NCBI RefSeq assembly: GCF_003144115.1
Contig: NW_020312002.1
Location: 779,540 to 843,539 of the forward strand
DNA length: 64,000 bases
Direction of reading: 5' to 3'
Source of the DNA: Tilletiopsis washingtonensis
Lineage: Eukaryota; Basidiomycota; Exobasidiomycetes; Entylomatales
The stretch's first letter is position 1. Each line of letters begins with the position of its first letter. The translations under genes and the position numbers were made by a program. A model generated the notes under the pieces. The model ran no database searches, had not been told where the DNA came from, and saw nothing but the letters and a program-made list of their open reading frames with translations. Below are positions 34,402 through 47,070 of the stretch, piece by piece.

Positions 34402-37400
34402 ATGGCGCCCGCTCCCGCAGCGTCCAGCACGCTGGCACCGCCCTCGTCCGACTCGTCAGCGGCCGGCTCAGCCGCTGCCTCGGCCAGCTCGTCGCCGCTG
34501 AGCAGCCTGCTCAAGCTGCCCGCCTGGGGGCCCTCCAGCCGCGCCGCATCGCCCGGCACGCGCGCCGCCGCCGAGCTGCCGCACAGCCGCTACATTCCCG
34601 AGAGCGAGCGTGGCTGGCACGGCACAGCCTCCAGCGCCGCTTCGGGCGCCAGCAATGGCGGCAGCACCGCGTCGCGCGAGCGTCGGCGCTCCAGCATGGC
34701 CCTCTCGCGCCTGCCCTTCTTTGGCGAGCGCAAGACGTCAGGCAGCACCGTCAGCGAGAGCGACGACGACGACGCAGACGACACCGGCCTCGCGCCCGTC
34801 GTGCCTGCCGTCGGTCTCGGGCGCGCCGTCAACGGCAAAGGCTCGCTGCGCAGCCGCACGCGCTCCGTGCCCGCCACGCCCCTCTGGGAAGTGCTGGCCG
34901 ATCCGATGGCCGCCGCCTCGGCTGTCGACGACACCGGCTCGATTAGCGAGCAGGAGACTGCAGTGGAGGAAGAGCCGGCCGAGCCGGTGTATCGACGACG
35001 TCGGCGACGCCGCTCGCTGCAGGAGTCCTCGCAGTCGACGGTCATGTACGACGACACGTCGACTCTGCGCGGCGGCAGCTCTGACGAGGCTCGGCCTACA
35101 CAGCACCTCGAGCGCGCCGACACGGCGTCCTCTTCCGTGCTCATCTCCGAGCCGCCGGCAGTGCGTGATCCGCGCGGCTATCCGTGGCGCCACGAGCCGG
35201 CGCTGCTTGCCGAGAGCGCCACTGCGCCCGGACAGGCGACATACGTGCCGACTGGCCATCGCAACGCCACGGGCCAGCAGGCCATCTACGACACGCACTT
35301 TGGCGCCTCGTCGGGCTGGCGCAGTCTCAGCGAACTTGCTGGGCCCGTGCTGCATCCATGGCACACTCTGACGGGCAGACGGCGCTCGTCGAAGACCGAT
35401 GAGCGCGAGCAGGAGAGCGCGGCAAAGAGCAGAGGGCTGCTCGGCACGGGCACGGACAAGCTGCGCGACATGCTTGGCGGCTGGCCCAGTCTGTCGTCGC
35501 TCAGTGTCTTTGGGCCGTCGTCGATGGCCAGCGAGGGCGACGAAATGTCGCCTGCGGGCAGCAGCAGTCAGAAGAGCGGCAAAGGCGCCCCGGGCGTGCC
35601 GTACGAGCCGGAGCTGATGCCCGTCGTCAAGCGCGACTCGCGCGCCAAGCGCTACTTTGACGCCGTGGAGGGCAACGTGCTCTGCATGGGCGGCTATCGC
35701 GGCAGCATTCTGCGCGATGCAGAGACGAAGCAGATGCTGTGGATCCCCATCAAGGTGCGCTTTTCCCATGCTACGCCTGGCCATGCGCGCTCCCGCTGAC
35801 CGTGCTCCATCTGCCGCCCAGGTTGGCGTGGGCCTGCGGCGGCCGACACTCGAGCTGGGCCTCAGTCAGCAAGCCGAAGACCGCGCCGAGGAGCTCGTGG
35901 TGGCCGGCGAGATGCTGCCCGGCATGGGACGGCTGATCGACATGGGAGGCCGACTGCGCGCCACGCTGGCGGCGGGGAAGCGACGCCCGCAGGTGCACTC
36001 GTGGGGCTTCGACTGGCGCCTGAGCGTCACGAGATCAAGTCGACTGCTGGAGCAGAAGCTGCAGCGCCTGTGGGAGGAGAGTGGTCCGGAGGGCAAGCGA
36101 CGCGGCACCGTCGTTGTGGCGCACTCTAGTGAGCAGGCAGTGGTGCGTGTTAGCGGCCGGAAGGAGACTAACTTGCCCTCTCCCTGCCTCGTAGTGGGCG
36201 GTCTAGTCGCGCTGCACGCGCTCAGCAGGACGAAGAACCCGCGCATCTTCCAGTCCCTCATCTTTGCCTCTACGCCGTTTGCGGGCACGGCCAACATCCT
36301 GGGGCCGTTCCGCTATGGCGATGCAGCGCTGCTCAATGACTCTGGTGAGTCCTGACAAAGGAGTTAGACGCTGAAGCAGCTTCTGACACTCTACGCTTGC
36401 CGTGGTGGCCCCGCAGTCTGCTCTCCACGCGCCACATTCTCCTTCCGCTCCTCGTTCGCCCTGCTGCCCAAGGACGGGCGCTGCTTCGAGGACGAGCAAG
36501 GACGCTGCTACGACCTCGACTTTTTCGATGCGCGCGTCTGGGACGACTTGGGCCTCTCGCCCTGCGTCGAGGCGGGACGCATGAAGGAGTGGCAGGCTCG
36601 GCGAGCGCGCGAAGAGCGGCGCGACTCGGTTGCTTCCGCCAGCAGCAGCACGGAGCGGACGAACGACGAGGACAATGGCCGCAGCATGCTCAGCAGCGAA
36701 GCAACGCTCGACGGCGGACGCGCCGCTCGTGCCAGTCGAGGAAACACAGGCGCCGGCTTGGGCAGTGACCTTCAGCTCAAGAGTCCGACGAGTTCCGGCG
36801 CAGCGGATACGGCGGCACATGCCGTCGATGCGGCGGCTGGCGCGGGACAAGCGCTCGGGCAGGAGACACCGGGCCAGGACTCGTCCATCATGCCCGCCAA
36901 CCGGCAGGACGACGAGCAGGCGCAGAATGACAAGGCAGAGGAGCTCGACACGCATCTGCCGTCGCTGGCGTCTAACGATGAGGTATGGGACTATCTGGCG
37001 CGAGTGAGTGTGATGCTGGATGTTGCCGCGCTGCAAGCATGCAGCTGACTTCTTTGCCCTCTGCGCGGCACAGACGCTCAACGAGACCCGCCGCATGCAC
37101 GAGGATCTGGCGAGTGGCCCGGACCCTGATCTGCTCGCACAGGGCGCCTATCCGCCCCTGGCCATCATGAGCAGTGGACGCACGCCCACGACGCGCGGCG
37201 CACTCATCCGTGCGCGCCGCGAGGGCGCAGACGCCAGTGCCGACGGCTGGAAGGAGGATGTGCGGGCGGGCGACTACTCGCGCATGCTCTGGGAGGCGGG
37301 CGACGGCGTCATCAGTCTGCGCAGCAGCACGGCGCTGCCCGATGCATGGCGCCCGCTGCTGGTGAGGGGCGAGGGCGAGCATGGCGAACATGTCACGGGA

Positions 37401-37523
37401 CATCGGCACGTCACGCTCCTCTCGGACGTGCCCGGCATCGGCAGATGCGTCGAGGCGTGCCGGCTCGCGCGCGAGGAGCGAGAGCAAGGCAGCGGCAGCA
37501 GCAGTAGCCTGGGCCTGTACTGA
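34402..37523 (+). CDS. LCAT-like alpha/beta hydrolase (putative phospholipase or acyltransferase)
   Basis: Five exons: 34402-35754, 35822-36128, 36195-36344, 36417-37003 and 37074-37523, giving 948 residues. The first 430 residues are Ser/Arg/Pro-rich and probably disordered. The catalytic part begins near YEPELMPVVKRDSRAKRYFD, with NVLCMGGYRGSILRD, HSWGFDWRLSVTRSS, and VVVAHSMGGLVALHAL. The AHSMGG nucleophile motif is completed across an intron (A plus TG gives the Met). A later EAGDGVISLRSSTALPD and GHRHVTLLSDVPG would supply the catalytic Asp and His, as in LCAT-type hydrolases. A charged, low-complexity insert of roughly 150 residues (about 36600-37000) separates the two parts. It resembles fungal LCAT-domain proteins of unknown substrate. 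No clear membrane segment. Confidence 0.75.
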
Positions 37524-38889
37524 TGCGAGATGTAGAGCGGACGGCAATGCTTATACCTGCGGCGGACTGATGTGTCGGAGAGTGCAGCCATGGAGCGGTG
37601 AGGATGACAGCTCATTGCCCAGGGGGCGAAAGCTGGGCGAACGCGACGCTGCACGCCCCAGTCGCTCTCTCACGCCGAGCTAGCGCCGAGGCTGAGAGGT
37701 CACGTGGCACCCACACGTCGCGGCGCTGCGGTGCCGCTGCTGGGCACGCGCCTGGAGGAAGCGGACCAGCGCTTTCGCAGGAGCAGCAACACAGCTTAGA
37801 TGGAAGAGAGGAGTCGGCATGCTACGGCAGATGTCATGAGAGCGGAGAGTGCGACATGCTGGGGCGCAGTGACGAAGGAGGCCGGGCGACAGCCCGTGAG
37901 GCGGCGGGATCACCGGCGCCGCGATGGAAAATCGCCGGCCGCGGCGCCGCCGCGCGCGACCTCTTGGCTCATCTTCGCCGCCGCGCCTGTCAAGCACCAA
38001 GGCGTCACCTCTGACTGAGCGTAATATTGTCGTTCGGGCAGGACCTCGGCAGAGCACAGGGCATGCAGCCCTTGATGGAGTGCTTGAAGTGCTTGAGACG
38101 TGGAAACTGTCTTTCGGTGGCGTGGACAAGGCACGGTGAGGGAGTCCAGAGCTGCTCGGCTTGCGGAAGCAAACGTCGCCGCCTGCGCCTTGCTCCCGGC
38201 TCAGCGAGCCTGCACCGCGGCCCAGTGGCTGTCTTAAAAGCAAAAGTATCCTCAGCAGATGGTGCTCGATATTTTGACGAGCTTCCTGTACACCCTGGAG
38301 GAACGTAGCGGCTGTGAGGGCAGGATGAAGGCGACGAGGACGGGGCGAGCGACTCTGTGCGCGGCGGCCCTTGTGCGGGCCGCGCGATGCCCTTGGCGCA
38401 CCGCGAGGGCGCCCAGCCGGCGCTGCTGCTCCCGCCGTGCGCGCAGGCCACGCCGCCAGCCCAGCTGCCGCGCGCGGCAGGTGACCTGCACCCGCGCAAG
38501 CCGTCGCGGCCGAGCGCGGCGACGAGCCGGCCGGCCGCGTCGTGGATCCAGCTCGGCTCCGCCGCTGCTCCTCTCGCTTCCACCCATCCCATCCCGTGCT
38601 GCGCTGTGCCTCAGTCCAGCGCACCCACGCCCGCGCCCTCACACCGCCCCACTGCGCCCGCGCGCCGGCCGCGCTCCGTCTGCCTGCCCGCGTGCCGCAT
38701 CGCCGCTGCTGCGCTCTCGCTGCCGCGCCTGCCGCACCCGCTCTGCGTCGCCCTCGCCGCCCGCTGCTCCGCGTGCTGCGCCGCTGACGCCGCGAGCGCC
38801 GTCGCCGTCGCCGCCTGCGCGCCGCTGCTCCTGCTGCGCCTGCCGCTGCGTGCTGCCTGAGCGAGCGCCCGCCCGTGCCGCGCTCCAGC
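37524..38889. other. Intergenic, 1.37 kb upstream of NST1
   Basis: Holds the 3' flank of the LCAT-like gene and the NST1 promoter. The last 300 nt before the NST1 ATG are very rich in GCC/CGC words with pyrimidine runs, as for other leaders here. No supported gene found. Confidence 0.45.
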
Positions 38890-41800
38890 ATGGCCAAGGC
38901 CAAGGCGCCGCCGGCCCGCGCGCCGTCGCAGCCGCCGCCACAGGCCTCGCCGCCGTCGCCCGACGCCGCGCCGGCGCCGCTGCCGGCCGCCATGCCGGCG
39001 CCGGGCGACGTCGCCGCCGCCGCTGCCGCTGCCGCAGCGGCTGCGTCGAAGAAGAAGAAGAAAAAGGCAAAGGGCAAGAAGGCCGACGACGGCAGCGGCT
39101 ACGTCGACTTTGCCTCGCCGCTGCTCGACGGCCAGGCCGCCGCGCCGGGGCGCCAGGACGCCTACTCGGCGACGGCACAGGCGCAGGCCGACCTGCTCGC
39201 CACTGCCAGCGACCTGTACCGGCGCATCGAGGCGGACCCGCAGGGCATCCCGGACGACGACGCCTACTGGACGTCGCTGCCGGCGCACCTGCGCACGTTC
39301 ATCCGCAACGCGCTGCCGCTCGGCCAGTTCCCGCCGTCGGCGCAGCTGAACCCCAACGACCCCAAGGCGCGCCAGGCCTCGACGCAGGCCATGATCGCCG
39401 TGGCGCAGCAGCTGGCGCAGGCGGCGCACGCCTCGCAGCGCCACCTGTCGCAGTACCCGCCGGGCACGCACCCGTACCCGTCGCTGCCCTTTGACCCGAG
39501 CATCTTTGCCGACCTGGCGCTCTCGCCCGAGCAGGCGCTGCCGCTGCACCCGCACCCCAACTACGTGCCTGCCGCGGGCCACCACTACGGCGGCACGAAC
39601 CCGCCGCCGACGCAGCCGCCGGGCGAGCCGCTGCCGGCGCCCATGGTGCTCGTCAACGAGTACGGCGAGGAGGCCGGCGACTACGACGACGACTACTACT
39701 CCGACGAGGAGCTCGACCACGAGCACGTCGCCATGGACCAGGGCCTCGTGCAGGGCCCCGACGGCGGCTGGATGCAGGACCTGTCGGGCGCGCGTATGGC
39801 CAACGGTGCCGCCACCGGTGAGCAGCCCTCGGGCAAGAAGAAGAACAAGAAAAAGAAGAAGAAGGGCGGCGGTGGCGGCGGCGGAGGAGGGGGAGCCGAG
39901 GCGCTGCCGCCCGCGGCGTTGCCGCCAGCCACGACGCCGGCGCCGGCGGCGCGCACCCCTGCGGCGCCACCCGCGGCCGTGCCGCCGGCGCCCGCAGCGC
40001 CGCGCACGGCTGCCAATCCGGCCGCGCCGCCGCCGAGCTCGCGCGCGGCCGGCAAGCAGCCCATGACGTTCAGCTCGCGCGCCGCGGGCAAGGCGCCGGC
40101 GACGGCGCGGCCCGCGGCCAACGGTCACTCGCACGCCCCGTCGACGACGGCCGCAGGCAAGCGGCCCGCCGCTCCTGCAGCGGCCGGCGCCGCGGCCCCC
40201 GCGCCCAGCTCGCACGGGCATGGCTCGGTCAACGGCACGGCGGCCGGCGGCGCACAGCCGCCACGCATCTGGTCGACGAGCAGCGTCGAGGAGCGCGAGC
40301 GCATCAAGGAGTTCTGGCTCGGCCTCAGCGAGCGCGAGCGGCGCAGTCTCGTCAAGGTCGAGAAGGACTCGGTGCTGCGCAAGATGAAGGAGCAGCAGAA
40401 GCACGGCTGCACGTGCAGTGTGTGCACGCGCAAGCGCCTCGCCATCGAGGAGGAGCTCGAGGTGCTGTACGACTCGTACTACGACGAGCTCGAGCAGTAC
40501 GCCAACCACCAGCAGCAGTACGTCTCCAGTGGCGGCACCATTCCGCCGCCGCCGGGGCCGGGACCGTTCCCGGGCAGCGTGGCGCTCGACAGCAATGGCG
40601 CCGTCATCGATGGCGCCGGCCTCGTCAAGCCGCCGCCGCGCACCACGCGCCACGCACATCCGCCAGCGAAGCGCGGCCTGCCTGCCGCCGAGGACGACGG
40701 CTACGACGACGACGAGCTCGACGAGGAGGAGGACGACTACGAGTACGACGACGAAGAGGAGGAAGAGGAGGAAGACGACGCAGACCTCGACGACCCAGAG
40801 TCCAAGACGGGCGCCCGGCGCCGCCGCGCGCCTGCTGCGCCGCCGGCGGGCCGCGACTTCCTCAGCTTCGGCTCCTCGCTCACCGTCAAGGGTAAGTCTG
40901 TCCGCACGCGGCTGCGCTAAAGCATGGCAGGGCTGACGATGTGGCGCACATCAGGCGGCATCCTCACCGTCGCAGACGACTTGCTCAAGAACGACGGCCA
41001 GAAGTTCCTCGAGATGATGGAGCAGCTGGCCGAGCGCCGCGTGCTGCGTGACGACGACGCGCAGGCGGAGCAGGACGTCAGCGATGATGAGGCCGAGGCC
41101 GAAGACGATGAGGAAGAAGAGGAGGAAGAGGAGGAAGAAGAGGAAGACCCTGAAGAGGTGAGTAGTTGTCACGGCAGCGGCGCTACGTCGGCCGGGGCAT
41201 CGGACGGCTGTCGCAAACGCGTTTGTCGCGCACGTGCTCATCAACGCCTGAGCAGGAGGCGCTCACGGACGAGCAGCGCATGGAGGAGGGACGCCGCATG
41301 TTCCAAATCTTTGCCGCCCGCATGTTCGAGCAGCGAGTGCTCCAGGCCTACCGCGAAAAGGTGAGATTTTTCGGGCCGCCACCGCAGTGCAGAGGCTTAT
41401 GTTACCGGTGCGCTTCAGGTTGCGCAAGAGCGCCAGCTGCAGCTCCTCCGTGAGCTCGAGGAGGAAGACAACCTCGAGAAGGAGCGTGAGGCAAAGCGCG
41501 CAAAGGAGAACCAGAAGAAGAAGGACAAGAAGAAGTGCGTAGCCACGAGCGCATCCTTGACGGCCGGTGCTCACGCATGTCTGCTTCAGGCAAGCAAAGC
41601 AGCAGAAGGAGGAGGAGCGTCTGCGCAAGGATGCCGAGCGCGCTGCCGAAGAAGCAGCTGCCAAGGCCAAGCTGGAGAAGCAGCGCGAGGCGGAGCTCAA
41701 GAAGCAGGAGGAGCTGCGTCTCAAGCGCGAGGCCGAGCGCAAGGCGCTCGCCGAAGAGAAGGCGCGCAAGGACGAGGAGAAGCGCAAGCGCCTCGAGGAG

Positions 41801-43771
41801 GAGCGTGCGCGCGAGGCCGAAAAGGAACGCAAGCGCAAGGAGAAGGAGGACAAGGCGCGGGCCGAGCGCGAGGTCCGCGAGGCCAAGGAGCGCGAGAAGA
41901 AGGCCGCCGAAGAGGAGGCGCTGCGCGCCAAGCAGCAGGCCGAAAAGGAGGAGGCCGAGCGCAAGAGCCGCGAGGAGCGCGAGCGCCGCGCCGCCGAGCA
42001 GGCGCGCCGCGAGAAGGAGGCTGCCGAACGTGCCGCTGCGCAGACGAGGGCCAGCCAGCAGGCGCAGCAGCAGCGCTCGGCCTCGTCTGGCCGGGCGCCG
42101 ACAGCGTCGCCGCCACACGCGAGCTCGGGCACTGCGCCCGTGTCGCCGGCCAGCTCGCGCTCGCAGACGATCAGCATGCCGCCCAAGTCGCCTGCACTTG
42201 CGGTGCAGCAGGCTGCCGCCTCGGCTACGGCTCGCGCCCGCGGCTCTTCGGTGCCGACCTCTCCGCGCACGGCGGCGCAGAACGCTGCGGCGCGTGCCTC
42301 TTCGTCGGTCCCGCAGCAGCAGCAGCTCGGAGCACCAGGTGCGTCGCAGCAGCTGCCCAACCGCTCGCCACAGGCTGTGCAGCCTCAGGCTGCCCAGCAA
42401 GGGCGCTCGCACCAGCTGCCGCCGGCGCAGCAGGCTGCACAGATGCAGCAGCAGCCGCAGCTCTTGCCGCAGCAGCCGCAGCACATGTCGCCTTTCTCCA
42501 TGGCGGGGTCCAGCTCGTCGTTGCCGGCACCGCCCCAAGGCCTGCCCGCACGGCCCGTCCTCAACTCCCTGCCGCACTCGCAGGCCAACTCGAGCCTCTC
42601 GCCGTCCGGCTCCGGCCCAGGCTCGCTCCCGCGGCCGCCGGTCAACGCGCCGATCGGCGCCACGTCGCACCTCGGCTTCAACTCGACGGCTCAGCAGGCG
42701 TTTGCATCGGGCTCGTCGAAGAGCATGGCGGCGCCGCCTTCGCAGTCGCTGATGTCGGGCGCCCCGGGCCTGCCGGCACATCAGCACGCGCCGCCGCTCC
42801 AGACGCATCTGCAGCAGCCGCAGCCGCAGCCGCAGCACCTGAGCTCCGCCTCGCGCGCCTTCTCGCCGAGCGCGTACGGTGGCGGCCTGCCGCATGGCTT
42901 CGACTCTGTGCGCTCGCCGCCGCTGGCCAACGGCATCCACCACGGGCTCGGCGCGCTGGGCGAGGGCAAGCAGGTCGACTCGCTCTCTTCGCCGAGCATT
43001 GCCAGCGCCAGTGCTTCGCTCGCCTCGATGAGCCTCGGCGGCCTGCCGCCGTCGCAGGGCCCCATCGGCCCGCCGAGCTCGCTCCTGAGCAGCAGCAGCG
43101 CGGCGCACTCGCGCACGCCCAGCACTGCGCCGAGCGAGGACCTCGGCTACCGGCCGGGCTCTGCGACGATGTCGAGCCGCTCGCTGCACCGCGCCACGCC
43201 GGGTCCCATCGGGCCGATTGGGCGGCCGCGCGGCAGCGACAGCCTCGACGACATGCCCAGTGGCCTCGGCAGCATTGGGCAGATTGGCATGTCCGTCGGG
43301 TCGGGCGTGGCGCGCGCGCCGAGCCCCAAGCTGCCCGACGGCATCCTCGGCAGCAGTGCGCTGGGCGGCGACGATGAGCTGGTGCAGCCGCAGCCGCGGC
43401 GCACCAGCCACGCCGCGCCCGGCGGCGCCTCGGGCTTCTTTGGCGGCGCCGGCTTCGGCAGCTCCTCGTCGCCCTGGGCGCCGGCGCGACCGTCTGCGGG
43501 CGTCGGCGTGGGCCTGCCGTCGCTGGGCACGTCGCTCACCGGCTCGTCGGCCTTTGGCGGCATGAGCACGCCGATCGGCAACGGCAGCGGCGTCGACCCC
43601 TGGGCGCGCGTGCAGAACAGCTGGGACTCGTTTGCGCCGCGCGTGCCGCAGCCGCCGCCGCAGCAGCCGCCGCCGCGCTCGGCGTGGGACGCCGCCGCTG
43701 CGCCGCCGAACCCGCTCAGCGGCTTTGGCGTGCCCGGCGGGCCCACGCGAGGCTACGGCAGCGGGCAGTAA
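38890..43771 (+). CDS. NST1: Stress-response protein NST1
   Basis: Five exons: 38890-40891, 40955-41157, 41256-41360, 41419-41534 and 41590-43771, giving 1535 residues. The conserved NST1 core is plain: [20 protein letters not shown], then [40 protein letters not shown] and [13 protein letters not shown], with the Cys cluster. It is preceded by [11 protein letters not shown] and long Ala/Pro tracts. After it come a Glu/Asp-rich block (about 40700-41150), [29 protein letters not shown], and a roughly 170-residue highly charged single helix or coiled coil of Glu/Arg/Lys/Ala. The C-terminal 550 residues are Ser/Pro/Gln-rich. Yeast Nst1 affects salt tolerance and interacts with Msl1 of the spliceosome; family members localise to the cytoplasm and P-bodies. 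The function here is inferred from that. The ATG at 38890 follows an in-frame GTG that I did not use. Confidence 0.92.
40735..41157 (+). repeat. Acidic low-complexity tracts in NST1
   Basis: GAG/GAC/GAA-rich DNA at the end of NST1 exon 1 and the end of exon 2. It codes for Glu and Asp runs such as [15 protein letters not shown] and [17 protein letters not shown]. Likely variable in length. Confidence 0.7.
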
Positions 43772-44114
43772 AGCGACGGACGGACATCTGCGAGCGCCGC
43801 GCGGCGGGTGCGCCTCTGCGATACAGCGACTCTGGCCGCCTCTCTAACCGGCCGACTCTTCTCTCTCTCTCTGGCACACACCCTCTCACCAGCCCCTTCG
43901 CAGCATCCGTCTCCCACTCATCTCTCCCTCTCTCTCTCCAGTCCGCCCCCCTGCATGTGCTGCTCTTCCAACCAGTCTCTTGCTTTCGCAACGTAGTTCT
44001 ATGCCTCCAACGCGCGAGTGTGCGGAGCAGGTGATGCAGCATTGAGTCGTGGTATACATGGTGTGTAAGGGTGATGATACAGTGAAGAGCCCTGCCACGG
44101 CGAGGAGAGGCCCA
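43772..44114. other. Intergenic, convergent 3' flanks of NST1 and MRD1
   Basis: 343 nt between stop codons. Pyrimidine-rich on the plus strand, with a CT microsatellite at 43861-43872 and further TCTC runs to 43940. No gene. Confidence 0.6.
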
Positions 44115-47070
44115 CTACTCGTCGTCGTCATCGTCGGCAGCGTCGGCCGCGGCACGCTCGCGCGCCACGGCGTCGCGGATGTCGTCCTCGCCGAGATGCA
44201 GCTTGGCCTTGCGCGCGACCGTCTCCTCGCCCGTCGGCAGGGCGCGCTGCGTGCGTGCGCGCACGCCCTCGACGCCCTGTGCGTCCTCCTTGTCGTAGCG
44301 CAGCACCAGGTGCCGGCCCAGCAGATGCGTGTGCGCCAGGGCCTCCATCGCCGCCTCGGCATCGCGGCGCGTGGCAACCTCAACGAAGGCAAAGCCTCGC
44401 GCTCCCGCAGTGGCGCCGCCGGCAGGCTTGCGCGGCACACGCACACTCTTGACGTTGTACGCCGCAAAGAGGGCGCGCACCTCCTTCTTGTTGGCCTCGA
44501 ACGGCAGGTTCTTGACGACGATCTTGGTGCTGCTCGTCTGCGCCGCGGCCCCCTTGCCTTTGCTCTTGTCCTCGTCCTGCCCGCGCTTGGCGAAGGCGAG
44601 CGAGACCGAGTGGCCGTCCAGATCGTGTCCGTCGAGCGCCTGCCGCGCCGCCTTCGCAGCCGCCGCACTGCGGAAGCCGGCAAAGCCGTAGCCCATGCTG
44701 AGACGCACGCCGGGCTTGGAGGCATCCGAGCGCGTCTGCACGCGTGCGAACGCAAGCTCGGGCAGGGCGGCGAAGAAATTGGCCAGCGTCTCGTCCGTCG
44801 TGGCGAAGGAGAGGTTCTTGACGAAGAGCGTCGCGCCCGGCTCGGCGTCGTCGTTGTCGGCGGCCGATGCGCCGTGCATCTGCTCCGTCTTTGACGGTGG
44901 CGCAGCGGCGCCAGTAGAGGCGCTGGGTGCTGCCAGCTCGACCTCCTCCTTGGGCTTGAGCAGCCCGACAGGCGCCTTCTCGAGGTAGAGCACGCCGTTG
45001 CCGATGCGCTTGTAGGCGAGCGACCGGAAGGCGACGCGCGCCTCTCCCGCCACGGGCATCTCGACGATGGCCAGCGTGCCGGCCGGCGGCATGACGACGC
45101 GCTCGACGTCGCCGTGCTTGGCAAAGAGCTCGCGCAGCGCCTCGGTCGTCGTGCCGTGCGGAATATTCTTGACGAGAATCGTCGTGTCGCTGCGAGCGAC
45201 GCGCTTGCCAGACTGCACGACGTCGAGATCAAGACCCTCCTTGCTCAGAAACGCCTTGGTCTCTTGGATGACGCGCGTCTCGGCCAGCGCAAGCTTGACG
45301 GCAGGACTGACGCCGCTGTCGTCGTTGGCATCGAGTATCTGGCTCTTGTCGACGCCCAGGCGCTCGGCGACACTGCTGGCGACGGCGTCGGCGCTCATGT
45401 AGAGCATGCTCCAGTTGAAGTCCTTTGTCGCGTCGGCCTTGAGCGTCTCCTTCTTCTGCTCCTTGAGAGTCTTGGCCTTGGCGTCCGCCGGTACGGGCCG
45501 GGCATCGACGGCAGGCATGACGTGCAGTAGCCGGCCCTGGAAGGTGGCGCCGTCCGCGGCGCGGAAGGCCGCGAGGGCATTGGCAGGCTCCTCGAACTTG
45601 ACGAAGGCAAGACCCTTGGCCTTCTTGCTCTTCTTGTCGAGCGGGATGTGTGCCTGCAGACTCAGCGTGTCAACAAGGGCCCGCAGAGCATGGGGCAAAG
45701 ATGGGCGGCCGCGGCAAGCGGGCGCACTGCTCAGCAGAGTGGGTATTGTTACTAAGCAATCCCGGAATGTATAAATCAGCAGCGCCGTGGCTCAGCTGTC
45801 CCTATACTAGATACGTCATCCCCGTAGTGCGCCCGCTCGCCGTCGTCGAGACCAGAACATCGGCGCTCACCTGCGACACGCTGCCCCAGCGCCTAAAGTA
45901 CTCGCTCAGCTCGTCCTCGCTCGCGCCGAACGGCAGGTTGCGCACGAAGAGGCGTCCGCTCGTCATGATGGTGTCGATGGACTCCTGCTCCTTGGCCGCC
46001 TCGGCCTCGAGGCGCTTGCGCTCGGCCTCGCGCTTCGCTGCCGCGTCGTCATCGTCCTGGAGCAAGAGGCATCAGCATAAGAGGCAGGCAGAGCAGCGCT
46101 TAGAATCGCACCTCGTCGCTCTCATCGCTGCTACTGGCCACATCGTCGTCACCAGCCTCTGAGCCCGACTGCTCAAAGGCCTTTGGCGCGTCGTCGTCGT
46201 CCTCTAGTGCCGGCTTCTCCTCCTCGCCGCCGAGCTTGCGCTTCATGCGGCGGTGCATGTAGTCGAGGTCCGTCATGCCTTCGTCGTTGAGCGCCGCGTC
46301 GGCCGGCTGGGGCTCGTCGCGCTCTATCCGCTGCTCCTCCTCTGCGGCCGCCGCGGCGGCGGCCGCCTCGGCCTTTGCGGCGCGGCGTGCGGCACGCTCC
46401 GCCTTGCGCACCTTGCGGTCCGCCGCAGCGTCGGCGACGGCGGCGCCGTGGGCAAAGTCGCCGGCGGCCAGCTGTGCCTGCTCGCCGCCCTCTTCGTTCT
46501 GCCACGTCTTGCGCTTGGCCTTGGGTGCCATGACGGACATGAACTCGTCGAAGGAGACGCCCTTCTTGCTGGCCTTGGGCGGCTTGGGCTTGCTGCCCGA
46601 CGCCTCGGCCCCCGGCGTGGACGCGACGACGCCCGACTCGCCGGCATGCCGCTTGCTCGGCGGCAGGTCGGCGCCGGGCGCACTGCGCTTGTTGCGGCGG
46701 TCCGGCAGGCTCTCGTCGTCGATCTGTGCAGCGTGTCAGCTGCGGCACTGCTGCGGCGGCACTGCGCTGCGCAACGCACCTTGCGCGCCACCTCGACGGC
46801 GATCTTCGACGTGTCGATGTAGGTGCGGTCGAAGTAGCGCTGCGCCTCGAGGGCGTCGGCGTCGCTGTGGAAGCCGACAAAGGCAAAGCCGCGCGACGTG
46901 CCGTCGGGGCGGCGCAGCAGGCGCACATCCGTCACGGCGCCGCCGCGTGCGGCAAAGTGCTCGCGCAGCCGCGCCTCGGAGAGGTACGCCGGCAGCTGCT
47001 TGACGATGAGGCGCGACCTGCGGTGTGTGAGCGGGTGGTGTGCTGCGCGGCAGCTGTGTGGCACTTACAT
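44115..47070 (-). CDS. MRD1: Multiple RNA-binding domain protein MRD1
   Basis: Exons 47069-47070, 46780-47017, 46112-46723, 45871-46056 and 44115-45653 give 858 residues (yeast Mrd1 887). MRD1 is a U3-associated factor needed for early cleavages of pre-18S rRNA in the nucleolus. Five RRMs are seen: SRLIVKQLPAYLSEA, RLFVRNLPFGASEDEL, TTILVKNIPHGTTTEALREL, ATLFVKNLSFATTDETLANF and TKIVVKNLPFEANKKEVRAL. They match the five-RRM layout of yeast. The conserved linker NWSMLYMSADAVASSVAERLG and a long charged linker with Ala/Glu stretches lie between. The protein ends in an Asp-rich tail. The start codon is interrupted: AT at 47070-47069, then a 51-nt intron with donor GTAAGT, then G at 47017. RRM2 is also split by a 217-nt intron. 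The gene is divergent from the HRP1-like gene. Confidence 0.92.

Noticed and set aside
30113-37523. Metabolic gene cluster made of amidohydrolase, SDR and LCAT-like genes
   Set aside because: No backbone enzyme, transporter or regulator is present, the genes are surrounded by housekeeping genes, and strand arrangement is ordinary.
38611-40659. Open frame of 682 codons on the minus strand opposite NST1 exon 1
   Set aside because: Same by-product of GC-rich coding sequence; Arg/Val/Leu-rich, no motifs, and it overlaps the conserved NST1 core.
41402-43411. Long open frame of 669 codons on the minus strand opposite NST1
   Set aside because: It lies antisense to the well-supported NST1 last exon. 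High GC with codon bias keeps the complementary frame free of stops. The translation is Arg/Ala/Leu-rich with no domain.
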